A stretch of DNA of 64,000 nucleotides from Eubacterium sp. (GTDB lineage Bacteria; Bacillota; Clostridia; Peptostreptococcales; Anaerovoracaceae). The notes below the pieces were generated by a model that did not search any database, had not been told where the DNA came from, and saw only the letters and a list, made by a program, of their open reading frames with translations. Position 1 is the stretch's first letter, and every line of letters begins with the position of its first letter. This document shows, one piece after another, positions 33,597 through 42,959 of this stretch. The position numbers and the translations under genes are program-made. The DNA lies in contig JAFWHX010000001.1 of the NCBI GenBank assembly GCA_017533915.1, forward strand, positions 1-64,000. Reading direction: 5' to 3'.

Positions 33597-34778
33597 ATGG
33601 AACTTAAACAGTTTTTCCCGGAGATAGATCCGGAAAAGCGGCTGGCACTGGGCTGCATGAGGCTCCCGCTAAGAAAGAGCGGCCTTGAATCTGCTATCGA
33701 CTATGATCTCTGCAGTCAGATGGTCGACAGGTTCATGGAAGCTGGTTTTAATTATTTCGACACGGCGAGAGTATATCACGGCCGGGCAAGTGAGCGGATG
33801 ATAAAGCGCTGTATCGCTGACCGCTATCCCAGGGAGTCGTTCGTGCTTACAAACAAGCTGTCTGACAGCTGCTTCAAAGCAGAAGAGGACATCCGGCCTC
33901 TGTTCGAAGATCAGCTCAGAGTGTGCGGTGTCCCGTATTTCGATTTCTACCTCATGCATGCGCTGAACCGTGAGAATTACGATAAATATCAAAACACTCA
34001 CGCTTTTGAGACAGCACAGGAGCTTAAAGCCGAGGGAAAGATCCATCATGTCGGATTCTCATTCCACGACGATGCGGAATTCCTGGAAAAGATCCTGAAT
34101 GATCACCCTGAAGTAGAGATCGTCCAGATACAGTTCAATTACTTTGATTTCAACAGCCCGTCAGTACAGAGCGGCAGGCTCTATGAGATCTGCGAGAAAT
34201 ATGACAAGCCGATCCTCGTCATGGAGCCTGTAAGAGGAGGGAGTCTTGCGAACGTACCGCCTGCTGCCGAGGCTGCATTCAGAAGACTCTGGGAGAAGGA
34301 ATGTGAAGACGATCCTCTTCTGTCAGATGATGACAGGCCTTCAGCCGCTTCATACGCGCTCAGGTTCGCGGCTTCGTTCCCTCAGATCGCCATGGTCTTA
34401 TCGGGTATGGGGAATATGGATATGATCGAGGATAACATCGATACTTTCACAGATCTCTGCCCAATAGATGAAGATGAGCTTGAGACGCTGGAGACCGTGA
34501 AGGCTCTGATAGAGGGTGAGGACATGATACAGTGCACGGCATGCCATTACTGCACTGCCGGATGCCCGCAGAAGATCCGTATACCTGATCTGTTCTCAGA
34601 TTATAACAATCATAAGCTCTTCAAGACCTGGAACAGCAGCTACTATTACAATATACATACTGCTGACGGCGGAAAAGCATCTGACTGCATCAAATGCGGA
34701 AAATGTGAGCTTGCATGCCCTCAGAAGCTTCCGATACGAGAACTCCTGGAGGATGTGGCATCAACATTCGAAAAATAA
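33597..34778 (+). CDS. aldo/keto reductase with C-terminal ferredoxin domain
   Basis: A 393-residue protein. The AKR barrel (about 8-290) contains GCMRLPL, the FDTARVYH motif with catalytic Tyr, and FYLMHALNRENY. It is followed by two 4Fe-4S cysteine groups CTACHYCTAGCP (near 315) and CIKCGKCELACP (near 362). This fusion is common in anaerobes and suggests ferredoxin-linked reduction of a carbonyl substrate rather than use of NADPH alone. The substrate is unknown. AAAGGA lies nine bases before the start. Confidence 0.9.
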   Translation: MELKQFFPEIDPEKRLALGCMRLPLRKSGLESAIDYDLCSQMVDRFMEAGFNYFDTARVYHGRASERMIKRCIADRYPRESFVLTNKLSDSCFKAEEDIRPLFEDQLRVCGVPYFDFYLMHALNRENYDKYQNTHAFETAQELKAEGKIHHVGFSFHDDAEFLEKILNDHPEVEIVQIQFNYFDFNSPSVQSGRLYEICEKYDKPILVMEPVRGGSLANVPPAAEAAFRRLWEKECEDDPLLSDDDRPSAASYALRFAASFPQIAMVLSGMGNMDMIEDNIDTFTDLCPIDEDELETLETVKALIEGEDMIQCTACHYCTAGCPQKIRIPDLFSDYNNHKLFKTWNSSYYYNIHTADGGKASDCIKCGKCELACPQKLPIRELLEDVASTFEK

Positions 34779-34826
34779 AACAGTACTCGGTGTATTGGTT
34801 AATAGACAGAAACGGAGATGATCTGA

Positions 34827-37800
34827 ATGATGACCAGAAAGTGCATTGCTTTGATAATGACGCTGATCCTGTGTCTTACACTCGTACAGCCGATCGCAGC
34901 AATGGCCGAAGATTCAGACATCAGCGGTAAAACAGAGACAGACGAAGCTGCCGACGCGGTATCGCCTGCGTTTCAGGTGAAAAAACTCACTGATCTGAAC
35001 AACGCCGGAAAGCTCAGGAAGAGTGCCGGCATGGGAAGTGTTTCCTTTTCAGAGAACGAAGGAACGCCCGGCCTTTACATCCAAGGCCTCGCAGGCGAAC
35101 TAAACACAGGTAGGATCATCATCGCCAATGAATATGATTTTGATGAAAGGCCAGAGGGGCGGAGAACTGACGTAAGCCCTGTCGGACGCATCTCTGTCGA
35201 CGGTCTGTCTGACAAAAAGATAAAAGCAACGGTAAATGTCTATCTGGATGATGAGACCGAGCCCAGAGCGAGCATGCTCCTCAGAAAGCAGATGGGGAGC
35301 TCCGGCTGGAGCCGCGATGGGAACATGACAGCAGACGTGCTCGCGCAGAATATCACCGGCAGGCATAAAGTTTCTCTGGGATTCCGGATCGAAGGGATTG
35401 AACCAGGCAAGAGAACGACCCTTCTCATCAGGTCTCTCACTTTCTGCGAGAGCTCTGTTCCTGTCATGTATTTCAACCTGGATGAGTCTGATGGCTCGAT
35501 CGACGCAATGAACGCATCTGACGACCACAGCGCAGAGTGCTACGGCAGCGTTACTCTTCAGGTCCCGGAAGGATACAAAAGCGAATTCTCAGATAAAGTT
35601 CAGACTACATCTGAAAACATGGAGCTTGAATACATCAGGGGACGCGGCAATTCTACCTGGGATATGGATAAAAAGCCATACAAGGTCAAATTCGATAAGA
35701 AACAGAATCTTCTGGGAATGGGCAAGAACAAGCACTGGGTACTTCTCGCGAACAGATATGACAATTCTCTTCTAAGGAACAGAGTCACCTACTGGATCGT
35801 CAGATATCTGGGTGTCGAGTTCGCTATAAAGTGCACTCCTGTTGATGTCGTAATGAACGGCAGATACTTCGGCAGCTATCTTCTCTCAGAGCAGGTGCGC
35901 GTCGGTGAGAACCGAGTGGAGATCGATGAGCTCGATGACAGCGTGAAAGACCCGGACTCGCTTGAGATCTCCGGCGGATATCTGCTCAATCTCAGCGGAT
36001 ACGATGAAGATGATGAAAGCTCATTCACAACAGAAAACGGAGGTTTCTTCAGCATCGAGAACCCCGATCTCAGGGAATACAGGTCTGAAGATGCCAGGAA
36101 GGCACAGTTCAGATATATAGCGCAGTACACCCAGTCCGTGGAAGATGCGATATTCGGAAACGACTGTAAGGATAAATATGGGCGTCATTACAGCACGCTG
36201 CTTGATGAAGACTCCGCTGTTGATTACTGGTGGATCCAGGAATTCTCCATAAACGGAGATGCTTATAGCGGCGGAAGCAATTATTTATATAAGAAGAGAG
36301 ATGTAAAGAACACGGACGGCAGTGTTCAGCCCGAAAAGCTCTACTGGGGGCCGCTCTGGGATTTTGATTACGTCGCATGGGGCAATCCAAATTCCGATCC
36401 GGACAAATATGAAGACTTCAACAACACGAATCATGAGTGGATGACCAGGCTCCGGTCAAATGATGAATTCTGCAGAAGACTGAAGGCAAGATGGTCTGAA
36501 CCGGCAGGCGATGCTGAGAATCGTTACAGCACGCACCTTTCTGACGCTATTGAAGAAGTCGTAAAGGAAGGTGGCGTAATCGATCAGTATTACGATCAGA
36601 TCAGAGTTTCCGAGTACTATGACAATGTAAAATGGGGGTTCTATAACAGCGGAGGCGGAGGATACAGCTATGGCGACGAAGACGAGCCGGAAGATGAGCC
36701 TGACGACGAACAGATCGATCCCGACCAGACTTTTGAGTCCGAAGTCGAGCAGCTGAGAAACTGGATAAAGCTGCGCGCTTCATGGGTCGGGGATAATATA
36801 CAGGAGATCGGCGTACCTTCATACAAGATACGTTTTCTGATAAAAGGAAAAGAGCTAGAGTCCCGGACATACACTGAAGACTCGGAATTCGGGGAGCTGC
36901 CGAAAGCGCCTGCCCGTGACGGTTACACATTCATCGGGTGGTTTGACGAGAACGGATATGAGGCGACAAAAGAGACTACCGCCGACTACGACATGGACTT
37001 TTTCGGCAAATATGTAAAGACCAGCAAACTCAAGAAAGCAAAAAATGTATATTTCAGCGAATATGACGTGTATTCCTGGTTCACAGGATATGAAGAGGAA
37101 GACACCTATTCACCTGAATACGTACTGATGCCAGAAGATTCCGCACCGGAGACCATAAAATGGTCTGTGAGCGACCCGGAGACTGCCGTGGTCGATGAAG
37201 ACGGCAATGTGAAAATAAATAAGCCGGGTACAGTCACAGTCACGGCGAAACTTTCATCCGGCGTGAAAAACTCATATCGTCTGACATTCTTAAGCGACGA
37301 AGAGGAAATGCAGGATGTCGAGAGGCTTACACTGAACAGGTCCAGTATCAGCCTGAAGACCGGGGCATACACACAGCTCCGCGCCGATAAAAGACCGAAA
37401 CCGCATTATACCTCATATACCGACTGGTTCACGACAGATCCTGACGTGATCTCTATCAGTGATATGGGTATAATCAAGGCAAAGAGGCCCGGCTCCACGA
37501 TCGTGGTCGCTATCGATTCGGAAAGCCGAAAGTATGCCGTTTGCAAAGTGACAGTAACAGCGTCCAGGGCCTACGCGAAGTCGGCAAAGGTAAAAGGCGT
37601 CAAAGCAAAAGCTGTGAGATCAGGGAAGAAGCGCAGCGTCAAAGTCTCCTGGAAGAAGGTCCCCGGCGTGAGCGGATACTATGTGCTCAGATCCACAAAG
37701 AAGACCGGCAAATACAGTAAGGCCGGGACTGTCAGGAAAGCTAAAACAGCCAGATGGACAGACAGAAAAGTCGTCCGCGGAAAGACATATTATTATAAAA

Positions 37801-37877
37801 TACAGCCGTACACGAAGATCTCGGGAAAAACATACAAAGGAAAGAAGTCTGCGGCTGCAAAAGTAAAAGTGAAATAA
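34827..37877 (+). CDS. secreted CotH-kinase family protein with Ig-like and fibronectin domains
   Basis: A 1016-residue exported protein. In order it has: a signal peptide (1-26, ending near PIAAMAE); a CotH protein-kinase-like domain (about 215-570) with GRGNSTWDMDKKPYKVKF, NRYDNSLLRNR and WGPLWDFDYVAWG; an acidic linker; an InlB/Listeria-Bacteroides-type repeat (about 664-728); two bacterial Ig-like (Big_2) domains (about 770-912); and a very Lys-rich fibronectin III-like module (about 918-1016). CotH kinases phosphorylate spore coat proteins in Bacillus; surface versions have unknown substrates. No LPXTG or SLH anchor is seen, so the basic C terminus may hold it to the wall. The start follows CGGAG by eight bases. 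Confidence 0.85.
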   Translation: MMTRKCIALIMTLILCLTLVQPIAAMAEDSDISGKTETDEAADAVSPAFQVKKLTDLNNAGKLRKSAGMGSVSFSENEGTPGLYIQGLAGELNTGRIIIANEYDFDERPEGRRTDVSPVGRISVDGLSDKKIKATVNVYLDDETEPRASMLLRKQMGSSGWSRDGNMTADVLAQNITGRHKVSLGFRIEGIEPGKRTTLLIRSLTFCESSVPVMYFNLDESDGSIDAMNASDDHSAECYGSVTLQVPEGYKSEFSDKVQTTSENMELEYIRGRGNSTWDMDKKPYKVKFDKKQNLLGMGKNKHWVLLANRYDNSLLRNRVTYWIVRYLGVEFAIKCTPVDVVMNGRYFGSYLLSEQVRVGENRVEIDELDDSVKDPDSLEISGGYLLNLSGYDEDDESSFTTENGGFFSIENPDLREYRSEDARKAQFRYIAQYTQSVEDAIFGNDCKDKYGRHYSTLLDEDSAVDYWWIQEFSINGDAYSGGSNYLYKKRDVKNTDGSVQPEKLYWGPLWDFDYVAWGNPNSDPDKYEDFNNTNHEWMTRLRSNDEFCRRLKARWSEPAGDAENRYSTHLSDAIEEVVKEGGVIDQYYDQIRVSEYYDNVKWGFYNSGGGGYSYGDEDEPEDEPDDEQIDPDQTFESEVEQLRNWIKLRASWVGDNIQEIGVPSYKIRFLIKGKELESRTYTEDSEFGELPKAPARDGYTFIGWFDENGYEATKETTADYDMDFFGKYVKTSKLKKAKNVYFSEYDVYSWFTGYEEEDTYSPEYVLMPEDSAPETIKWSVSDPETAVVDEDGNVKINKPGTVTVTAKLSSGVKNSYRLTFLSDEEEMQDVERLTLNRSSISLKTGAYTQLRADKRPKPHYTSYTDWFTTDPDVISISDMGIIKAKRPGSTIVVAIDSESRKYAVCKVTVTASRAYAKSAKVKGVKAKAVRSGKKRSVKVSWKKVPGVSGYYVLRSTKKTGKYSKAGTVRKAKTARWTDRKVVRGKTYYYKIQPYTKISGKTYKGKKSAAAKVKVK

Positions 37878-37892
37878 AAGGATATGCACAGA

Positions 37893-37940
37893 GACGGCAG
37901 AGGAACATTTGCGAGAGCGGTTCCTCTGCCGTCTTCAGTA
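37893..37940 (+). terminator. hairpin after the CotH gene
   Basis: GACGGCAGAGGAAC (37893-37906) pairs perfectly with GTTCCTCTGCCGTC (37920-37933), a 14-bp stem. The 3' tail TTCAGTACACG is poor in T, so termination may be partial or the hairpin may protect the message end. Confidence 0.65.
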
Positions 37941-38019
37941 CACGTCTTATTGATTATCATTTACTCAGGTAGTATACTTTTGTTAATCAGATTTGTATAT
38001 GACACGTTGGAGGTATGAC

Positions 38020-39378
38020 ATGTATAAGATCTCTTCGATCCCGGGTATGTACTCGAGGAAGCTGATAACTGCTGATCAGGCTGCCGCTCTGGTCAAGAAG
38101 AATTTCCGTATCCACTACGGGACAGGCCTTGGAGTGCCTCAGGATATAGACGCGGCGCTCGGAAAGCGCGCCAAGAAGCTCAAGGGCGTTGAAGTGCTGA
38201 GCAACATCACCATTCCAAGAGCTCCTTTCCAGATCTATCAGGGCTCAGACTCTGTAGACCAGGTAAGATTCAGTTCAGCACACTTCAGCGGAGCTGACAG
38301 GAAGATCAACAAGGACGGCCGCTGCTGGTACATCCCTATGCTTTTCAATGAGCTCCCATATTACTGGGATCTGAATGAAAAAGGAATAGATATCATCTTC
38401 ATTTCCGTCGGCCCTATGGATAAGTATGGAAACTTCAATCTCGGACCTCAGGTAGCCGATGAATGGAGAGCTATCGAGGTCGCGAAGAAAGTCGTTGTCG
38501 AAGTCAATCAGAACATGCCGCGCGCATTCGGCGAGAAGGCTTTCCTGAATATCGCAGACGTCGACTACATCGTAGAGAGCAGCAATCCTACTCTTGCAGA
38601 GATCCCTGGGAAAGAAGCCGATGAGGACGATCAGAAGATCGCTGAGTTCGTAGTAGACAGGATCAAGAGCGGAAGTACTCTGCAGTTAGGTATCGGCGGA
38701 CTTCCTGCAGCTATAGGCAAGATGCTTGCGGACTCCAACGTCAAAGACCTGTCCGGCCACACCGAGATGCTCGTTGATTCCTACGTTGATCTCTACAACG
38801 CAGGCAAGATCACCGGACATAAGAAGAATCATCCGGGCAAGATCGTATACGGCTTTGCAGGCGGAACAAAGAAGCTGTATGACTTCATCGACGACAACCC
38901 TATTTGCTATACGATGCCTGTAGAATATGTCAACAATGTACAGACGGTTGCTGATATACCACAGTTCGTATCAATAAACAGCTGTATCCAGCTCGACCTG
39001 TTCGGACAGATCGCATCCGAGTCAGCAGGTCCGAGACAGATCTCCGGAACAGGAGGCCAGCTGGACTTTGTTCACGGAGCATTCCTGTCTGAAGGCGGCC
39101 AGAGCTTCATCTGCCTGCACTCCACACGCATGAACAAAGACGGCTCGCTTTCATCTTTGATCAACCCGACGCTTCCAGAAGGGACGATCGTGACGACGCC
39201 AAGATCAGCTACGAACTTCGTCATCACCGAATACGGCGCGGCGAATCTGAAAGGCCGCACGACATGGGAGCGTGCTGAGATGCTGATCAACATCGCGCAC
39301 CCTGACTTCAGGGAAGATCTGATCAAGGTTGCGGAAAAGCTGGGCATCTGGACACAGACCAGCAAGTGCACCTGGTAA
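38020..39378 (+). CDS. acyl-CoA:acetate/butyrate CoA-transferase family protein
   Basis: A 452-residue member of the acetyl-CoA hydrolase/transferase family, with GTGLGVPQDIDAAL near 32, LQLGIGGLPAAIG near 220 and ISGTGGQLDFVHGAF near 340. It is close to butyryl-CoA:acetate and 4-hydroxybutyrate CoA-transferases of butyrate-forming Clostridia. It would exchange CoA between a fermentation acyl-CoA and acetate. The start at 38020 lies six bases after GGAGG; a TTG start 27 bases earlier has no such site. It has its own terminator. Exact acyl specificity cannot be read from the sequence. Confidence 0.85.
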   Translation: MYKISSIPGMYSRKLITADQAAALVKKNFRIHYGTGLGVPQDIDAALGKRAKKLKGVEVLSNITIPRAPFQIYQGSDSVDQVRFSSAHFSGADRKINKDGRCWYIPMLFNELPYYWDLNEKGIDIIFISVGPMDKYGNFNLGPQVADEWRAIEVAKKVVVEVNQNMPRAFGEKAFLNIADVDYIVESSNPTLAEIPGKEADEDDQKIAEFVVDRIKSGSTLQLGIGGLPAAIGKMLADSNVKDLSGHTEMLVDSYVDLYNAGKITGHKKNHPGKIVYGFAGGTKKLYDFIDDNPICYTMPVEYVNNVQTVADIPQFVSINSCIQLDLFGQIASESAGPRQISGTGGQLDFVHGAFLSEGGQSFICLHSTRMNKDGSLSSLINPTLPEGTIVTTPRSATNFVITEYGAANLKGRTTWERAEMLINIAHPDFREDLIKVAEKLGIWTQTSKCTW

Positions 39379-39397
39379 GCAAACAGATAGACAACAC

Positions 39398-39434
39398 AAA
39401 ACCCCGACATCGTGAAGGTGCCGGGGTTTTTGAT
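39398..39434 (+). terminator. terminator of the CoA-transferase gene
   Basis: AAAACCCCG (39398-39406) pairs with CGGGGTTTT (39422-39430) and runs into TTTTTGATT. The symmetric A-run means it could also work for the convergent minus-strand remnant at 39453-39922. Confidence 0.85.
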
Positions 39435-39452
39435 TCCTATAAGTCAGTCTGC

Positions 39453-39922
39453 TTATGCGGCTTTGTGCCTGCGGATCAGGGTTCCGATAAGTATGGCGAG
39501 TACACAGACGACCAGATTTACGATTATGGCCATAAAACTCCCTTCGATACCGAAATTCTCGTCAAAGAACATACTGCTGGTCCTGTTTGCCGTCGTACTG
39601 AATATAGACGCCACGGCAGGTTTACCGCTGTCTGGAAGTCCGAACAGAAAGTCCTGGGTGAAATTCCACATCATGTGTGCGGTACATGCGATCCAAAGAT
39701 TATCAAAGTTGTAATACAGAGAAACAGAACTATCAGGAAAACAGTATGTCCAAGATACATCGCAGCATGCTCGTATCCGGGATCAAGGCCAAGCGAAGCA
39801 GCCCAATCTAAATACCTTGGCCTTAAGAAATAGCCAAAATAACTCAGTCCATAGCCAAGCATGAACACCGTGACTATGGTCGCGATCACTGAACTTTTTT
39901 CATTTGTATTCTGTTCTTCCAT
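39453..39922 (-). pseudogene. CPBP intramembrane protease remnant (internal deletion, frameshift)
   Basis: Two minus-strand frames form one broken gene. The first (39922-39671) begins with a plausible start and a membrane segment IATIVTVFMLGYGLSYFGYF. The second (to 39453) carries the C-terminal CPBP/Abi motif NLWIACTAHMMWNFTQDF with its HxxxN signature and a final membrane helix. The frames overlap around 39690. The parts that would carry the EExxR motif and central helices are absent, so an internal deletion with frame change is inferred. Intact CPBP proteases of this type have about 250-300 residues. Confidence 0.6.
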
Positions 39923-39941
39923 GGTGCGCCGACCTTTCTTC

Positions 39942-41264
39942 TTATCTTACTTTACCGAAGAAGTATATGCTGTCCTTTTTCAGGTATTTTATGAACTTCT
40001 CCTTTTCCACTTTGCTCATGTTCGGACATCTGAACGTTATTTTCTTAGTTCTCTTCTTAGAGAGGATACGGTCCAAAACGAATACGCAGTATGACTGCAG
40101 TTTTGGATGCTTTTTGCCGAGGAGTTTTATGGTGCTGAGCTTGGAGCAGCCCAGGAACGTGTCATCTTTGATAGACTTCAGCTTTTTGGGGAAAGTGACC
40201 GTCTTAAGGCTCTTGCAGCCCTCGAATGCACCGCTGTCGATAACTGTCACCCTTGACGATGACGGGAAGGAGACTTGTGTAAGTTTCTCGCATCGATAGA
40301 ATGCTTCCTTTGGTATCTTCGTAACAGATGTGCTGATCTTTACTTTCTTCAATTTCCTGCACACCTCGAATGCATTCCTGCCGATATAAGTCACCTGGCC
40401 CGGGATCTCGAGCTCTGTGAATGCACAGCCGCCGAAAGAACAAGGCCCGATCTTTTTCAGCCCTTTTCCCCATTTGACATCAGCGAGACTGCTGCAGCTG
40501 CTGAAAGCGTACTGTCCGATCTCAGTCACGCTGTCCGGGATCGTTATAGACCTGATCTTCTTAAGCCCGTAAAAAGAGTATTCTTCTATGGCGGTAATGC
40601 CCTCAGGAATCGTGATCTCCTCTAAACTGCTGCAGCAGTAGAATGCGCCATCACCTATATATCCGACTGATCCTGGAATATTAACCGTATCCAGATACTC
40701 GCTGTTATTGAACGCATATGCTCCTATGGATCTCAGACTCTCCGGCAGAGTGACTTTCTTTAACATGTTGTCCTCGTTGAGTATATTAAAGAAATTATTG
40801 CCGATACTGGTCACACCTTCCTCAACGACGACTTCTCTGACGCGAGACCAGTCGATGACATTATCCTTTTCATAATCGTGTGTAGGACCGGTACCGGATA
40901 TCACGCCAAGGTAGCTGCTATAGTCACTGTAAGACCAGTGCGGCCCGGTCTCGGGATCGTCATACCGTTCCCATGTTATAAGCCCGTAGATCTTATATGA
41001 TACGTCGTCGCCGCATTTTCCCGACAACTCCTGTCCGTCTGGATCATGCGCGATATACGTCGTCGGTTCATGGCTGAACATACTTGCTTCTACCGCCTGT
41101 ATCGCATCGGTATATTCTCCGTTAGGGAGGGCCGTTCCGTCCGCAGGTTCCCCTTCAGCAAAAGCAGTCTCAGCCGCCGCTGTCATCATAGTGATGCTCA
41201 CCGCAATAACGATCAAAACCATCAGCGCTGTTGTGTATAGTCTGCCGTTGTATCTTTTCACCAT
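39942..41264 (-). CDS. secreted BspA-like leucine-rich-repeat protein
   Basis: A 440-residue protein with a signal peptide (to about 37, ending ETAFAEG), a unique region to about 150, and some nine LRR_5 repeats of the BspA type (for example SLEEITIPEGITAIEEYSF in pieces, ITIPDSVTEIGQYAFSSCSS). It ends with a roughly 60-residue Lys-rich tail containing CPNMSKVEKEKFIKYL. BspA-like proteins mediate adhesion to host matrix or other bacteria. The tail is nearly the same as that of the fragment at 11353-11904 and lacks known wall-anchoring motifs, so it may be a family-specific surface attachment module. Confidence 0.83.
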   Translation of the reverse strand: MVKRYNGRLYTTALMVLIVIAVSITMMTAAAETAFAEGEPADGTALPNGEYTDAIQAVEASMFSHEPTTYIAHDPDGQELSGKCGDDVSYKIYGLITWERYDDPETGPHWSYSDYSSYLGVISGTGPTHDYEKDNVIDWSRVREVVVEEGVTSIGNNFFNILNEDNMLKKVTLPESLRSIGAYAFNNSEYLDTVNIPGSVGYIGDGAFYCCSSLEEITIPEGITAIEEYSFYGLKKIRSITIPDSVTEIGQYAFSSCSSLADVKWGKGLKKIGPCSFGGCAFTELEIPGQVTYIGRNAFEVCRKLKKVKISTSVTKIPKEAFYRCEKLTQVSFPSSSRVTVIDSGAFEGCKSLKTVTFPKKLKSIKDDTFLGCSKLSTIKLLGKKHPKLQSYCVFVLDRILSKKRTKKITFRCPNMSKVEKEKFIKYLKKDSIYFFGKVR

Positions 41265-41364
41265 GTCTGATCTCCTGTAGTATTATTCATCTGTTAATCG
41301 TATTATATCATATTATAACTGTCCGGGGGTCAGTATGTGTTATATCCTGTTCTCGTCAGCAGCG

Positions 41365-41393
41365 TTGAAGTAGGACGTATCTGATGGTATAAT
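41365..41393 (+). promoter_or_regulatory. purB promoter
   Basis: TTGAAG (41365-41370) and TATAAT (41388-41393) are spaced by 17 bases. The start near 41400 leaves about 33 untranslated bases, too short for a purine riboswitch. Confidence 0.65.
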
Positions 41394-41432
41394 TATGTTT
41401 TGTGGAAGAATGCTTTGATGGAGGCACATATA

Positions 41433-42875
41433 ATGGCAAAAGACGGATATACAAGCGCGTTTTCGGAGAGATATCCGAGCGCTGAAATGAAATACCTCTT
41501 CTCGCCGGAAAAGAAATTCCGGACGTGGAGGAAGCTCTGGATCGCACTGGCGGAGGCCGAACAGGAGCTGGGTCTTGACATTACGGACGAGCAGATCGAA
41601 GAGCTTAAGGCTCACGCGGACGACGTGAATTATGAAGCAGCGGAAGAACGCGAAAAGGTGGTCCGCCACGACGTGATGTCACATGTATACGCTTACGGCC
41701 TGCAGTGTCCTGCGGCAAAGGGGATAATCCACCTCGGAGCGACGTCATGCTACGTTGGAGACAATACAGATGTCATCATTATGACCGAGGGGCTGCGGCT
41801 GATAAGGAAAGAGCTTCTGAACGCTATAGATAAGCTTGCGGCATTCGCAGACCAGTACAGATCGCTTCCAACCTTGGCATTTACTCACTACCAGGCGGCG
41901 CAGCCTACGACTGTCGGCAAGAGAGCAACGCTATGGCTGAATGACCTCATGCTCGACCTTGCCGACGTGGAATATGTGCTGAGCACGATGAAGCTGCTCG
42001 GATGCAAGGGAACGACCGGGACTCAGGCTTCGTTTATGGAACTGTTCAACGGCGACCATGAGAAGTGCAAAGCGCTGGATAAGAAGATCGCAGAAAAGAT
42101 GGGTTTTGACGCCTGCGTACCTGTGTCCGGACAGACATACAGCCGGAAGTACGACAGCCGTGTGCTCGCCATGCTCGCAGGCATCGCACAGTCTGCTCAC
42201 AAGTTCAGCAACGACATCAGACTCCTTCAGCACATGAAGGAGATCGAGGAGCCGTTCGAAAAGACACAGATCGGATCATCGGCTATGGCATACAAGAGAA
42301 ATCCTATGAGATCCGAGAGAATGGCTTCGCTCGCGAATTACCTCATGTCTGATTCAATGAATCCGCAGATAACTGCAGCGACACAGTGGTTCGAGAGGAC
42401 GCTGGACGACTCCGCAAACAGGAGGATCTCGGTATCTGAAGCGTTTCTCGCAGCTGACAGTATACTGCAGCTCTATATAAACATTTCTGACGGTCTGGTC
42501 GTCTATCCGAAAGTGATCGAGGCGCATCTCATGGCTGAGCTTCCGTTCATGGCGACGGAGAACATCATGATGGACGCTGTGAAAGCGGGCGGCGACAGGC
42601 AGGAGCTTCACGAAAGGATCCGCGAGCTCTCCATGGAGGCAGGCAGAGTCGTGAAAGAAGAAGGAAAGCCGAACGATCTTCTCGACAGGATAGCGGCAGA
42701 TCCGATGTTCACCTCACTCGGCGTGACCAGAGACTCCCTGGCTTCAGTTCTGAACCCGGCGGATTACGTCGGACGCGCGCCGGAACAGGTCACTGAATAC
42801 CTGAACGAAGTGGTGAGGCCTGTCCTGGATGCAAATAAAGATCTGCTGGGCGAGAAGGCAGACATAAACGTATAA
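41433..42875 (+). CDS. purB: adenylosuccinate lyase
   Basis: A 480-residue fumarase-superfamily enzyme that cleaves adenylosuccinate to AMP and fumarate, and SAICAR in the same pathway. The signature loop SSAMAYKRNPMRSE lies near 286; HLGATSCYVGDNTD and FTHYQAAQPTTVG are also present. It starts at 41433, eight bases after GGAGG; an upstream start in frame has no site. purA follows after an 84-base spacer made of short repeats. The two genes together perform the last steps of AMP synthesis. Confidence 0.95.
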   Translation: MAKDGYTSAFSERYPSAEMKYLFSPEKKFRTWRKLWIALAEAEQELGLDITDEQIEELKAHADDVNYEAAEEREKVVRHDVMSHVYAYGLQCPAAKGIIHLGATSCYVGDNTDVIIMTEGLRLIRKELLNAIDKLAAFADQYRSLPTLAFTHYQAAQPTTVGKRATLWLNDLMLDLADVEYVLSTMKLLGCKGTTGTQASFMELFNGDHEKCKALDKKIAEKMGFDACVPVSGQTYSRKYDSRVLAMLAGIAQSAHKFSNDIRLLQHMKEIEEPFEKTQIGSSAMAYKRNPMRSERMASLANYLMSDSMNPQITAATQWFERTLDDSANRRISVSEAFLAADSILQLYINISDGLVVYPKVIEAHLMAELPFMATENIMMDAVKAGGDRQELHERIRELSMEAGRVVKEEGKPNDLLDRIAADPMFTSLGVTRDSLASVLNPADYVGRAPEQVTEYLNEVVRPVLDANKDLLGEKADINV

Positions 42876-42950
42876 ATTCTGAGATAATAGAAAGGCTGAG
42901 ATCAACGTATAAAGGCTGAGATGATAGAAATACTGAGATAATAGAAAGAA
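42867..42950 (+). repeat. tandem repeat starting in the last purB codons
   Basis: AACGTATAAA, which holds the last purB codons and stop, occurs at 42867-42876 and again at 42904-42913 (37-base period). In between and after, CTGAGAT(A/G)ATAGAAA is repeated three times. It fills the whole purB-purA spacer up to the purA ribosome binding site. Confidence 0.65.
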
Positions 42951-42959
42951 GGAAACAGA

